A stretch of 64,000 bases of DNA, taken from Bacteroidota bacterium. GTDB lineage: Bacteria; Bacteroidota; Bacteroidia; AKYH767-A; OLB10. Shown here in pieces: positions 18,362 to 28,300 of this stretch. Made by a program: the position numbers and the translations under genes. Numbering within the stretch: the first letter of the stretch is position 1; every line of letters starts with the position of its first letter. The DNA is taken from contig JADJOH010000008.1 in the NCBI GenBank assembly GCA_016713925.1, positions 248,001 to 312,000 on the forward strand. Reading direction: 5' to 3'. The notes beneath the pieces were generated by a model. That model made no database searches. It worked only from the letters and a program-made list of their open reading frames with translations, and had not been told where the DNA came from.

Positions 18362-19525
18362 ATGCCGGAATTTACAGGAAATATACGCAGCAAACTCCCT
18401 AAAGCCGGGACAACCATTTTTGCCATAATGTCCGGTCTTGCCAATGAAGTGGGAGCTATCAATTTGAGTCAGGGCTTTCCCGGTTTTCCGGTTTCGCCGA
18501 AACTGATTGAACTTTATAACAGCGCCATGAAGGCAGGGCATAACCAATACGCTCCTATGCCGGGCATCCTGCCACTACGGGAGCGCATAGCCGAAAAGAT
18601 GCAGGAGCTCTATTCTTCTGCCTATAACCCTGATACCGAAATCACAATCACAGCGGGCGGAACACAGGCACTTTATACGGCCATCTCTGCTTTCATTCAT
18701 GAAGGGGATGAAGTGATCGTTCTCGAACCCGCCTACGATAGTTATGTGCCCGCCATCAATATGGCCGGAGGAATTCCGGTGCATGTACATCTTAAACCAC
18801 CTGCTTATAAAATACCCTGGGAGGAAATAAAAAAGTTGATCAACCAACGGACACGGATGATCATCATCAATACACCACAAAATCCTACCGGAACTATTTT
18901 GACTGCTGCAGATATGCTCCAGTTGGAGAAGCTCACGGACGGCACTGATATTATTGTCCTGAGCGATGAAGTGTACGAACATATTATTTTTGATGGTTAC
19001 GAACACCAGAGTGTAGCGCGCTTTCCAAAATTAGCGTCGAGGAGTCTGTTGGTATATAGTTTCGGGAAAACATTTCATGCCACAGGATGGAAGACAGGTT
19101 ACTGCATCGGACCCGCCAACCTCATGAAGGAATTCAGGAAGGTGCATCAGTTTATGGTTTTTTCCGTCAATACACCCCTGCAATATGCTTTAGCGGAGTA
19201 CATGAAGGACAAAAGCAATTATCAGGGCCTGCAGCAATTTTATGCCGAGAAAAGAGATTATTTTCGTCAACTCATCAACGGATCGGCCTTCAAAATACTT
19301 CCCTGTATGGGTTCCTATTTTCAGCTACTCGACTACAGCGGTATTTCAAAAGAGAAGGATACTGATTATGCCATTCGGCTCACCAGGGAAAATGGGGTGG
19401 CCTCCATCCCGGTTTCTGTATTTTATCATATACCTCAGGATTATCATCTCCTTCGCTTTTGTTTCGCCAAGGAAAATACAATGCTCGAGCAGGCAGCGGA
19501 GCGACTTTTAAAGATTCGTCCGTAA
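18362..19525 (+). CDS. PLP aminotransferase (methionine/glutamine type, YbdL-like)
   Basis: The 387-residue fold-type I aminotransferase matches the KAT/glutamine transaminase K/YbdL group. It shows INLSQGFPGFPVSP near the N-terminus, TAGGTQALYTAISAF for phosphate binding, NTPQNPTGT (substrate Asn), LSDEVYEHIIFDG (Asp and Tyr), SFGKTFHATGWKTGY with the Schiff-base lysine, and LRFCFAKE near the end (carboxylate Arg). It likely transaminates methionine, glutamine or aromatic amino acids against 2-oxoacids. The next gene encodes an omega-amidase-like hydrolase, the known partner that removes 2-oxoglutaramate made by glutamine-dependent transamination. Its stop codon lies inside a long inverted repeat. 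Confidence 0.92.
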   Translation: MPEFTGNIRSKLPKAGTTIFAIMSGLANEVGAINLSQGFPGFPVSPKLIELYNSAMKAGHNQYAPMPGILPLRERIAEKMQELYSSAYNPDTEITITAGGTQALYTAISAFIHEGDEVIVLEPAYDSYVPAINMAGGIPVHVHLKPPAYKIPWEEIKKLINQRTRMIIINTPQNPTGTILTAADMLQLEKLTDGTDIIVLSDEVYEHIIFDGYEHQSVARFPKLASRSLLVYSFGKTFHATGWKTGYCIGPANLMKEFRKVHQFMVFSVNTPLQYALAEYMKDKSNYQGLQQFYAEKRDYFRQLINGSAFKILPCMGSYFQLLDYSGISKEKDTDYAIRLTRENGVASIPVSVFYHIPQDYHLLRFCFAKENTMLEQAAERLLKIRP

Positions 19526-19565
19526 GTAATTACAGGTCGCGACCTGTCATTACATTACGGACGAA
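19516..19565. repeat. Palindrome family 1, single copy inside a long inverted repeat
   Basis: The core ACAGGTCGCGACCTGT at 19532-19547 is a perfect palindrome. Flanks extend it: TAAT/ATTA (19527-19530, 19549-19552) and CGTCCGTAA / TTACGGACG outside. The whole makes a hairpin of about 50 bp with small mismatches that includes the aminotransferase stop codon (19523-19525). The same core occurs three times at 40544-40639. Confidence 0.85.
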
Positions 19566-19603
19566 AATACCTATATTCGTCATCATTTCTAAAAAATCGG
19601 ATT

Positions 19604-20413
19604 ATGCCAAGAAATCTAAATATTACCCTCGTTCAATCTACCCTTGCATGGGAATCACCGGTAGATAATTTCAAAACCTTTAATAAATTACTTTCTAAGA
19701 TTGGAAAAGGAGAGAGTGATGTTATTGTATTGCCGGAGATGTTTAGTACAGGATTTAGTATGGAGGCAAAGAAACTGGCTGAGGAAATGGAAGGTCCGTC
19801 TATGCAGTGGATGTTTGAAACTGCAAAAGGATTGAAAGCGGCAATTTGCGGATCGCTAATTATTAAGGAAGAAGGAAAATTTTATAACCGATTTATCTGG
19901 ATGGAGCCGGATGGGCATTATGATCATTATGACAAGCGCCATCTTTTCAGAATGGCAAAGGAGGAGAAAACTTTTTCAAACAGTGCCGAAGGTTTGGTCA
20001 TTGAATACAAAGGCTGGGGTTTTTGTCCGATGGTATGTTATGACCTGCGTTTCCCGGTATGGAGCCGTAACCGCATCATTGGAAAAGGCGCGAAAGCAAA
20101 GTATGATTACGATGTGCTGCTCTATGTGGCGAACTGGCCCGGTGCAAGAAGCTATGCCTGGAAGCAATTACTCATTGCCCGCGCTATCGAAAATCAAAGT
20201 TATGTGGCAGGTGTAAATCGTATCGGAAAGGATGGAAAAGATATTCCGTATAGCGGTGATTCAGTTGTCCTCAATCCACTGGGGGAAAGTATTAGTAATA
20301 TCAAGCCCAACAAGACCGGAGTTGAAACGATTGAACTCAACTGGAAAGCGCTGCAGGATGTGCGCAAGAAATTTCCGGTGCTGTTGGATGCAGATAGTTT
20401 TGGGTTGATGTAG
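19604..20413 (+). CDS. Omega-amidase / nitrilase superfamily hydrolase (YafV-like)
   Basis: The 269-residue carbon-nitrogen hydrolase has the Glu-Lys-Cys triad: VIVLPEMFSTGF (Glu), YDKRHLFRMAKE (Lys) and PMVCYDLRFPVWSRN (Cys). The sequence resembles Nit2/YafV omega-amidases, which hydrolyse 2-oxoglutaramate and 2-oxosuccinamate to the dicarboxylic 2-oxoacid plus ammonia. Following the YbdL-like aminotransferase by 78 bp on the same strand, it fits the known transaminase/omega-amidase pairing of methionine salvage and glutamine transamination. The long hairpin between them may reduce co-transcription; a TATATTCG box at 19572-19579, 24 bp before the ATG, could be its own promoter. Confidence 0.9.
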   Translation: MPRNLNITLVQSTLAWESPVDNFKTFNKLLSKIGKGESDVIVLPEMFSTGFSMEAKKLAEEMEGPSMQWMFETAKGLKAAICGSLIIKEEGKFYNRFIWMEPDGHYDHYDKRHLFRMAKEEKTFSNSAEGLVIEYKGWGFCPMVCYDLRFPVWSRNRIIGKGAKAKYDYDVLLYVANWPGARSYAWKQLLIARAIENQSYVAGVNRIGKDGKDIPYSGDSVVLNPLGESISNIKPNKTGVETIELNWKALQDVRKKFPVLLDADSFGLM

Positions 20414-20717
20414 TGGGAAGGATGGAGCAGGTGATTGTTTTTTAAAAGTATGTTGAGGCGAAGAAATATTTTCTGATGGACATTAATTTTGAAAGTTGAT
20501 ATTGCCATGTTAAAAGCAATGTGTTTAATTTGCCGTGGAATTTATGCGGATTTAAGTACCTTGATGATTTAGCTCATTAAAAGATCCTGATTTAAAACTC
20601 TTATGCGTTAATTATATGTTGGCTGTTATTGGCATCTGCGATAGAGAGCATTAATGAATTAAAAAACGTGTCCCACTTACTTCTCTGTTTGGATGCGCTT
20701 AATGGAGGAACACAGAT
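20414..20717. other. Intergenic stretch without a recognised gene
   Basis: The spacer holds no convincing reading frame. TAATTTTG at 20484-20491 matches TAnnTTTG but has no well-spaced TTG. An unusual purine-rich AATGGAGGAACACAG (20700-20714) precedes the next gene. Confidence 0.4.
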
Positions 20718-21344
20718 ATGAAAAATACGCGACAACTTGGTTTTCTTTCTTCTTTAGGACTAGTTATAGTTGGAATGACATATGCTATAGTGGTAGGGTT
20801 CGGAATTGCACAAGTTGGTCTCGACAAACCAATCATTGACCCGACTCTGGCTGTGATGGAGGCTATTACCTTAGTTTCCGCACCGCTTATTGTTATTTTA
20901 CTTGCCGCAGTAAGCGGCCTTGCCAGCCCAGAACGCAAGGTGTTTGGAGTACTTGCTCTAACGTTTGGGGCAATTATGGCAGGCTTGACAAGCGCCGTGC
21001 ATTTCGTGACGCTTACTGCGGGGCGTCAGATGAACTTCACAACATTAGATTGGCCATCCACTTTATATTCTGTCGAACTCCTCGCTTGGGATGTCTTCCT
21101 CGGATTGGCTCTTGTCTTTGCTGCTCCCGCAGTCACCGGACGAGGGCATAGCGCCCGTGCCCGCTGGGCTCTTTTTGCAACGGGTGTTCTTTGTTTGCTT
21201 GGCGCTATTGGACCAATGGTGGGGAATATGGCTATTCAGCGAGTCGGAATCCTTGGTTATGGTATAGTCCTGCCGATCTCGTGTATTTTCCTTGCTCTAG
21301 TTTTTCACGAGGGAAAAGGGCACGAAAAGGCGGAAACACTATGA
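20718..21344 (+). CDS. Hypothetical multi-pass membrane protein
   Basis: The 208-residue protein is almost all hydrophobic, with about six membrane helices (roughly 8-32, 45-66, 72-96, 112-136, 150-168, 176-198) and short charged loops. It has no signal peptide, Cys pair or known motif I can recognise. Two features set it apart. A GGAGG sequence sits 9 bases before the ATG, unusual where Shine-Dalgarno sites are rare. Codon choice (many GCC, CGC, CTT) looks different from neighbours. Both fit import from a non-Bacteroidota donor. It may end with a 17-codon overlapping tail frame (to 21394) that I do not consider a gene. Function unknown. Confidence 0.6.
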   Translation: MKNTRQLGFLSSLGLVIVGMTYAIVVGFGIAQVGLDKPIIDPTLAVMEAITLVSAPLIVILLAAVSGLASPERKVFGVLALTFGAIMAGLTSAVHFVTLTAGRQMNFTTLDWPSTLYSVELLAWDVFLGLALVFAAPAVTGRGHSARARWALFATGVLCLLGAIGPMVGNMAIQRVGILGYGIVLPISCIFLALVFHEGKGHEKAETL

Positions 21345-21703
21345 ATGTTGAGTTTGAAGTACAACAAACGCCAACAACAACAGACAAAGGCTAACATCAA
21401 GAGGGCAGCTAGTAGTAATTTGAAGTGTAGTACAGCAAATAAACTTCATCGTAAGTTGACAGTAAAGTGCTTCGAATTGCCCGCAGGATTATAGCCTCAA
21501 CCGTTTCAGGCAACTGCCATCCGATCCGACAGAACATTCTGTTAACCCAAAAACTGACACATCCTTAAAGTCAGCAAAGCCGATTTGCTATCACTTTTAT
21601 AAAATAAAAAATGACAGGAATCATAAGTATTAGTGAACAGTGTCATTAATTTTCTAGTTGATGACATTCAATTTTACATTGAAAAATAATTAAACTGCAA
21701 ATC
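21345..21703. other. Intergenic stretch without a recognised gene
   Basis: About 360 bp between the membrane protein and lipoprotein genes. No open frame with plausible composition, no exact TAnnTTTG box at useful distance and no strong hairpin were found. It may be the remains of the segment that brought in the membrane protein gene. Confidence 0.4.
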
Positions 21704-22120
21704 ATGAAAAAGTTAATTTCAATTTTACTTGCCATCGTAATTATTACCTTCTTCGGGGGATGTGCTTCAACTGGTCTTACGGCTTCGGCCCATCTTACCA
21801 ATGTTGGTTTAACAAGCAAAAACTATCAAATTGTGGCCACAAGTATCAGTGGTGAATCCTCAAGTAAAGGAATCTTGGGCGTGAGTTTTGGCATTGGTTT
21901 GGGTGGAGGTCAATTCTCAATTATCCCATTATCATCCAATCGTACACTCTATAAGAATGCTATGGAAAACCTTTGGGCAAATTTTGAGGCAAAGAATGGA
22001 AGTGCTGTTGGACGGACGCTGGCGTTGACAAATTTGCGCTATGATTCAGAAACTTTCAATATGTTATTTTACACAAAAATTAAAATTGTAGTAATAGCTG
22101 ATGTCGTGGAGTTTAAATAG
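21704..22120 (+). CDS. Small lipoprotein, unknown function
   Basis: The 138-residue protein starts with a clear lipoprotein signal (MKKLISILLAIVIITFFGGC, Cys-20 lipidated). The mature part has a Ser/Gly-rich strand region (SISGESSSKGILGVSFGIGLGGG) and an alpha-beta C-terminus (RTLALTNLRYDSETFNMLFYTKIKIVVIADVVEF). It resembles small Bacteroidota lipoproteins of unknown function, but I cannot name the family with certainty. A 7-bp hairpin follows at 22128-22144. It probably sits in the outer or inner membrane on the periplasmic side. Confidence 0.7.
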   Translation: MKKLISILLAIVIITFFGGCASTGLTASAHLTNVGLTSKNYQIVATSISGESSSKGILGVSFGIGLGGGQFSIIPLSSNRTLYKNAMENLWANFEAKNGSAVGRTLALTNLRYDSETFNMLFYTKIKIVVIADVVEFK

Positions 22121-22272
22121 ATCCCAAGCCATTTAGCAAATGGCAAGGAGAGTACATCATTATTGGTCTTCTCTTACTGAATAATCCCGATATAGAATTA
22201 ATTAGTGCTACCGGTGCCCTATTGATGTGCTCAGGTTACATTCCATGGGGAGTAAATATGCTAAAGAACTAG
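22117..22272 (+). pseudogene. Possible remnant of a small membrane protein gene
   Basis: The frame from 22117 to the TAG at 22270-22272 has no ATG near its beginning but encodes about 51 residues with protein-like composition, including FSKWQGEYIIIGLLLL and GALLMCSGYIPWG, with a possible membrane helix. It overlaps the end of the lipoprotein gene by 4 bases. It may be the 3' end of a deleted gene, or chance. I do not recognise the family. Confidence 0.25.
22128..22144. terminator. Weak hairpin after the lipoprotein gene
   Basis: GCCATTT and AAATGGC pair perfectly around a 3-base loop, 8 bp after the stop. There is no T-run, so it may protect mRNA ends or terminate poorly. Confidence 0.35.
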
Positions 22273-22368
22273 CGAAATGTTCGGATGCCATACAGAATAG
22301 TAGCATAACCTCAACTGCACTATTTCCACGTGCCGGTTTTGTAAAATTATCGAATGAATAATTTATGT

Positions 22369-25300
22369 CTATCTCACCAACGTCACCTTGCCCGAAAACT
22401 CTAACGGTGCCGGCTGTCCGTTGAATACCTTGAACAAATACACATAGGTGCCTTCGGGACACTCATCGCCGCTATTTTGATAGGTGCCATTCCAGCCCTT
22501 TTCTAAAGTATTTGACTGATAAACGAGTTTTCCCCAGCGGTCAAAGATGAAGAAATCCGCACGGATAATGCCGATGCCATAGCCGGTAAATGTTTCATTG
22601 TTGCCATCATTATTGGGAGTAAAGGCATTGGGAATGTAGAAAGTGGTTTCTCCTTTTACAATGATTTCATTATAGAAGGTATCTACACAACCATCGTTGC
22701 TGATCGCGATAAGTTCTACTTTGTAACGACCGGTATCTCCAAAAATATGTTCAGGCGACCAATCGAATGTCGCATTCGTTCCATCTCCAAAATCCCAGTG
22801 AGATGTAGCCGCTCCGGTGCTTCCGTTGATAAACTGAACGATGGGATGAAGTATACTTACCTCTTGCGGATCGCTGGTATAAAATGCTACCGGTAAGGGG
22901 AAGACAGTAACAAGGTTCGTTTGTGTCAGCGCATTAACACAGCCGTGTTGGTCAGTAACCTCCAGACTCACAGCAAAGGAACCGTCTGTTGTATAGGTGT
23001 GGGCAATGGCACTTCCGTTACCATCACTGTTATCACCAAAGTCCCAAATGTAAGTAGCACCCGGCGTCGTCTGACTGGTTGAAACGAAAGAAACTGTTAC
23101 GGGATTACATCCTTCTGCAGTCAGAGGAGTAAAACTCACTATTGGTAATGGATGTACCACGACATATTGCTGTGCCACTGGTTCGAGTACCGTGCAGGCA
23201 TCGCTGATGCTTACTGTATAGAGATAACTGCTATCAGGTGTTCCGGTAAAACCACTAACATTTCCCGAATTGGTGTTCCAGGTATACGTATAGGGACCAC
23301 CGTTACCTCCACCTGCAATGGCACTAAGAAGAGTGCTTTCCCCCTCGCATAGGCTATCATCGGAAACAACGAGATAAACGGATAAAGCAGAATAAACGGC
23401 TACGTTGATATTATTTACACTGAGATTACATCCGTTGGCATCGGTAATGGTGAGTGCGTAAGAGGATGTAACAGCAGGATTGACCTGAATGGAATTGGTT
23501 GAATTACTATTGCTCCATTGGTAGCTGTAGGATGGAGTACCTCCATTAACAACAGCATTCAGTACTGCAGCTTGTCCGATGCAGATAGTATCCGGATTGG
23601 CCACTGCGGCTTGCAATGCGCTTGGTTGAGTTACAGTGTAAGTGGTATCGAAGACACAATTGTTCGCATCCGTTATGGTGATGGAGTACGTACCCGGAGA
23701 AAGTGAGGAGATCGCATTTGTATTTGCCCCGTTGTTCCAGACATAACTATAGGGTGCCACACCTCCTGATGTGTTAACAGTGATAGCGGCATTGTTCATC
23801 CCGAAGCAGGGAATGGTGTTGATGGCAGATTGAATACTGATCGCATCCGGCTGCAAAACACTCATCGTTCTTGTTTCAGTACAGGAATTCGCATCAGTCA
23901 CTGTAACTGTGTACGCACCTGCCGCCAAATTGTTAAGCACCGCATTGGTACTTCCTGTTGACCATTGGTAAGCATAAGGTGCCAGCCCTCCTGAATTACT
24001 TACTGAAAGCTGGCCGTTATTACCATTAAAACAACTTACATTGGTGATGGATGGAGTATTAAAGAGGATAGCATCAGGTTCAGTGATGAGAACCGATGAC
24101 GTGGTAACGCATCCTTTGTCATCGGTGACAGTAAGGTTGTAGGTGCCGGCGCTGAGTCCGGAAGTGTTTGCTGTTACTGCGCCATTCGACCAGCTGTAAG
24201 TATACGGAGCGGTTCCACCGGCAGCAGAAAATGAAGCCGTACCATTTGATTCGCCATGACAACTCACCATCGTTAAAGTTTGTTGTGTTGTTGTAAGCAA
24301 AGCAGGCTCAGTGATGACCGTATTTTTTATTTCGGTACAGCCATGTTGATCGGTGATGATGACAGAATACGTACCCGCAGCGAGATTGCCAGCAACCGCA
24401 GAAGTAGTTCCATTTGACCAGGAGTAGCCGTAAGGAGAAGTGCCTCCATTGGCAAGAGCTTCAGCATTTCCGTCACTACCTCCAAAACAGGATACCATGT
24501 TAACGGGTGTTGCAGTTAAACTGAGGGCGGAAGGTTCCTGAACATTGAAAGGTTTTGCGTCTGAACAACCGAAATTGTCCGTTACAGTTACTGTATAGGC
24601 TCCTGCTGCAAGTCCGCTGGTGCTTCCACCGGTACTTCCGTTGGACCAGCTCAACGTATATGGAGCACTTCCGCTGGAATACTGCACCTGTGCGCTCCCG
24701 TTAGCTTCTCCGAAACAGAGTGCATCAGTAATGGCTACATTATCAATCGTTGGACCGGGTAAGCCGGAAACGGTGAGGGTGCTGCTGGAGGTGCAGCCAT
24801 TATTATCCGTGACAGTAACCGTATAATTGCCAAAAGTAAGACCGTTCACAAGATCAGTGTTGGCTCCTGTGCTCCAGTCATAGCTGTAGTTTCCGGTTCC
24901 ACCACTCACTTGCACCTGTACGCTACCGTTAGAAGCATTACACTGTGTAGGTGTAGTAATGCTTTGCAGATTTAGCGCAGCAGGCTCCTGAATGATAATA
25001 GCCTGTTGTCCGGTACAACCATTCGCATCAGTGACGGCAACAAAATAATTTCCGGCACTGAGTCCGACAGCGTTTGCTCCATTGCCTCCTTGTGGACTCC
25101 AGCTGTAAGTAAAAGGTCCGATTCCGCTGTTCACTGCAATGCTTGCGCTTCCATCCGCAAATCCGAAGCAGGAAGCCGGTGTTACATTATTTACCGCAAG
25201 CAAAGGTCCGCCTGCATTGGAAACTGCAAGTGTAGCTACAGCAGTACAGTTATTCGCATCGGTGACTGTAACAGAATAATTTCCGGCATTAAGTGAATTA

Positions 25301-28300
25301 ATAGCATTGCTTCCACTACTACCATTCGACCAGTTATATTGATAAGCTCCTGTTCCACCGTTAACAATTGCAGTTAACGTGCCATTGGCATTACCACAAG
25401 TGGCAAGTGTACTGTTGAGTTGAATGGCTAAAGCAACAGGTTCGTTAATGATGATATTGACATTCCCCACACAGCCATTGTTATCAGTGACGATCACCGT
25501 ATAGTTGCCGGCAATTAAACCATTTGCCTGAGTACTTGTTCCACCGGCAGGTTGCCATTGATAAGTAAAGGGACCATTGCCGGAATTGACGATAATCTCA
25601 GCACTTCCGTCATTACCACCTGCACAGCTGACATCAGTATTGTTTTGTACTGTGGCTTGCGGACCACCAAGATTAGAAATATTAGCGATGCCGGTGGAAG
25701 TACATCCGTTTCCGTCGGTAGCGGTTACTGTATAGGCGCCCGCGGCAAGAGCGTTCAATGAAGTGGAAGTCTGTCCGCTGCTCCAGAGATAACTTAGCAC
25801 TCCCGTTCCACCGTTACCGTTCAGCTGTACGCTACCGTTAGCTGCACCACAGGTAGCATCAGTAGTGTTTATAAGAAGATTGATTGCCGCTGCCTGATTC
25901 ACATTTACCACGTCGATGAATGAACAGCCGCTCAAATCAGTGACGGTGACAGTATATGCTCCGGCGGGAATATTATTTATTTGCGAATTGACATCTCCAT
26001 TGCTCCAGAGGTAGGTGTAGGGAGCACTTCCTCCATTCACATTTACAGAAGCACTGCCATCATTGCCGTTAAAACAGGTAGCGTCGGTTGATGCATTTAC
26101 TACCGCAAGCGATGAAGGTTGTGTCACACTCGCGGTTGCATTGGAAGTGCATCCATTGGCATCCGTCACAGTTACATCATAATTACCTGCTGCCAGGGCA
26201 TTGGCGGTAGCAGTAATATCTCCATTGGACCAGACATACTGATAGGCACCTGTTCCTCCATTAGCAATAACGGTAGCTGAACCATTGGCATTGCCACATG
26301 TAGCTTGTGTGCTGTTTGTTTGAAGAGCTAAAGCAACGGGTTCATTGATGATGATGTTTACATTACCGATACAGCCATTGACATCGGTTACAACCACTGT
26401 ATAATTGCCCGCACTTAAACTATTTGCCTGAAGAGCATTGCCACCTGCAGGTTGCCATTGATAGGTAAAAGGACCACTACCGGAGTTGACGATAATCTCT
26501 GCACTTCCGTCGTTACCGCCTGCACAGCTTACATCTGTATTGTTTTGCAGTGTCGCCTGCGGACCACCAAGGTTAGAAATATTGGCAATACCGGTTTGAG
26601 AACAACCGCTGGCATCAGTAGCTGTCACGGTGTAGGATCCTGCGGCAAGTCCGTTCAGCGAGGTAGAACTTTGTCCACTGTCCCAGAGATAACTGAGTGC
26701 TCCTGTTCCTCCATTTCCATTCACCTGTACGCTGCCGTTAGCTCCACCGCAAGTCGCATCTACAGTATTTATGACCAAATTTATTGCCGGAGCTTCATTT
26801 ACATTTATCACATCGATGAAAGAACATCCGTTTGCATCACTTACAGTTACCGTATAAGCTCCTGCGGGAATATTATTTAATTGAGAGGTGATATCTCCGT
26901 TACTCCAGAGGTAAGAATAGGGGGCATTTCCACCATTTACATTCACGGAAGCACTACCATCGCTTCCGTTGAAACAAGTTACATCCGTTGAAGCATTTAC
27001 CACAGCAAGGGAAGAGGGTTGTGTAACGCTTACCGATGCACTTGTTGAGCATCCATTGGCATCCGTCACCGTAACATCATAATTTCCTGCTGCCAGAGCA
27101 TTTGCAGTGGCCGTCAAATCTCCATTCGACCAGGAATACGAATAAGCACCTGATCCCCCATTGGCAAGAACAGTAGCAGAACCATTGGCATTACCGCAAA
27201 TGGCTTGTGTAGAAGAAAGTTGCAGTACAATGGAAGCGGGTTCGTTAATTGTTACGTTCAGTGTGGAAAGACAACCATTGATATCAGTGACATCCACCGA
27301 GTAAGCACCGGCAGTAAGTCCGTTAGCGGCGCTGGCATTTCCACCGGAGGGCAACCATTGATAAGTATAAGGACCGTTGCCACTATTCACGGTGACTTCT
27401 GCATTTCCATCGGCTGAGCCAAAACACAATGCATCTGAGGAATTTAAAAGACTGATCGTAGGGCCGCCCATATCCGCTACAGCAGTAGTACCGGAGGCAG
27501 TGCAGCCATTGGCATCGGTAGCTATAACTGTATAAGCACCTGAAGAAAGGTTAATAATACTTGTTCCGGGGGTTCCGGTTGACCATTGATAGGTGAGTGC
27601 TCCGGTCCCGCCGTTTCCGTTCACCTGTGCACTGCCGTTAGCATTACCGCAACTGGCATCGGTGGCATTTACAACCAGATTGATCGCTGTTGCTTCTCCC
27701 ACACTTACAGTTTCTTCCTGTGTGCAACCGTTGTTGTCGCTAATGGTGACTGTATAAGTTCCTGCGATGATATTTGAAAGTTGTGTACCTGTGGAGCCAT
27801 CATTCCAGAGAAAGGTATAGGGTGCAGTACCACCGTTCGCGACAATGTCAGCACTTCCGTTTGTTCCCCCGAAACAGGTGGCGTCAGTCGGTGTAAGTGT
27901 TCCTGCTACTGCAGATGGTTCCGAAACAATTGCAGTAGTAATTTCTGTACATCCTTTACTATCAGTGACCGTTACATCATAATTGCCGGCCTGAAGATTA
28001 ATTCTGTTTGCTGTTAATATTCCTCCGGGAGACCAGTCGTAGCTGTAAGGTAAAGTTCCTCCCTGCGCATCGATGTCTGCAGTTCCGTTATTGCCTCCGT
28101 TACAGGAAGCAGGCGTAGTAAGATTATTAACTACTAATGGATCCGGCTCTTCGATATCAAAATTTAAAGTGGTACTGCAACCGTTGATATCTGTAACACT
28201 GACTTTGTAATTTCCCGGTGTGAGCCCTGTAGCATTTGCCGTTATACCTCCGTAGGGAAGCCAGTCAAAAGTGAAAGGCCCATTTCCGGAAGAAACAATG

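Noticed and set aside
21360..21440. Integron attC-like sequence after the membrane protein gene (GGCTAACATCAAG)
   Set aside because: No matching GTTRRRY partner or foldable palindrome of the right length, and no integrase gene.
22208..22462. Minus-strand 84-codon frame overlapping the adhesin 3' end
   Set aside because: Most of it is the antisense/alternative frame of the CHU_C coding region; no start context or recognisable domain. The part beyond the adhesin stop is short.
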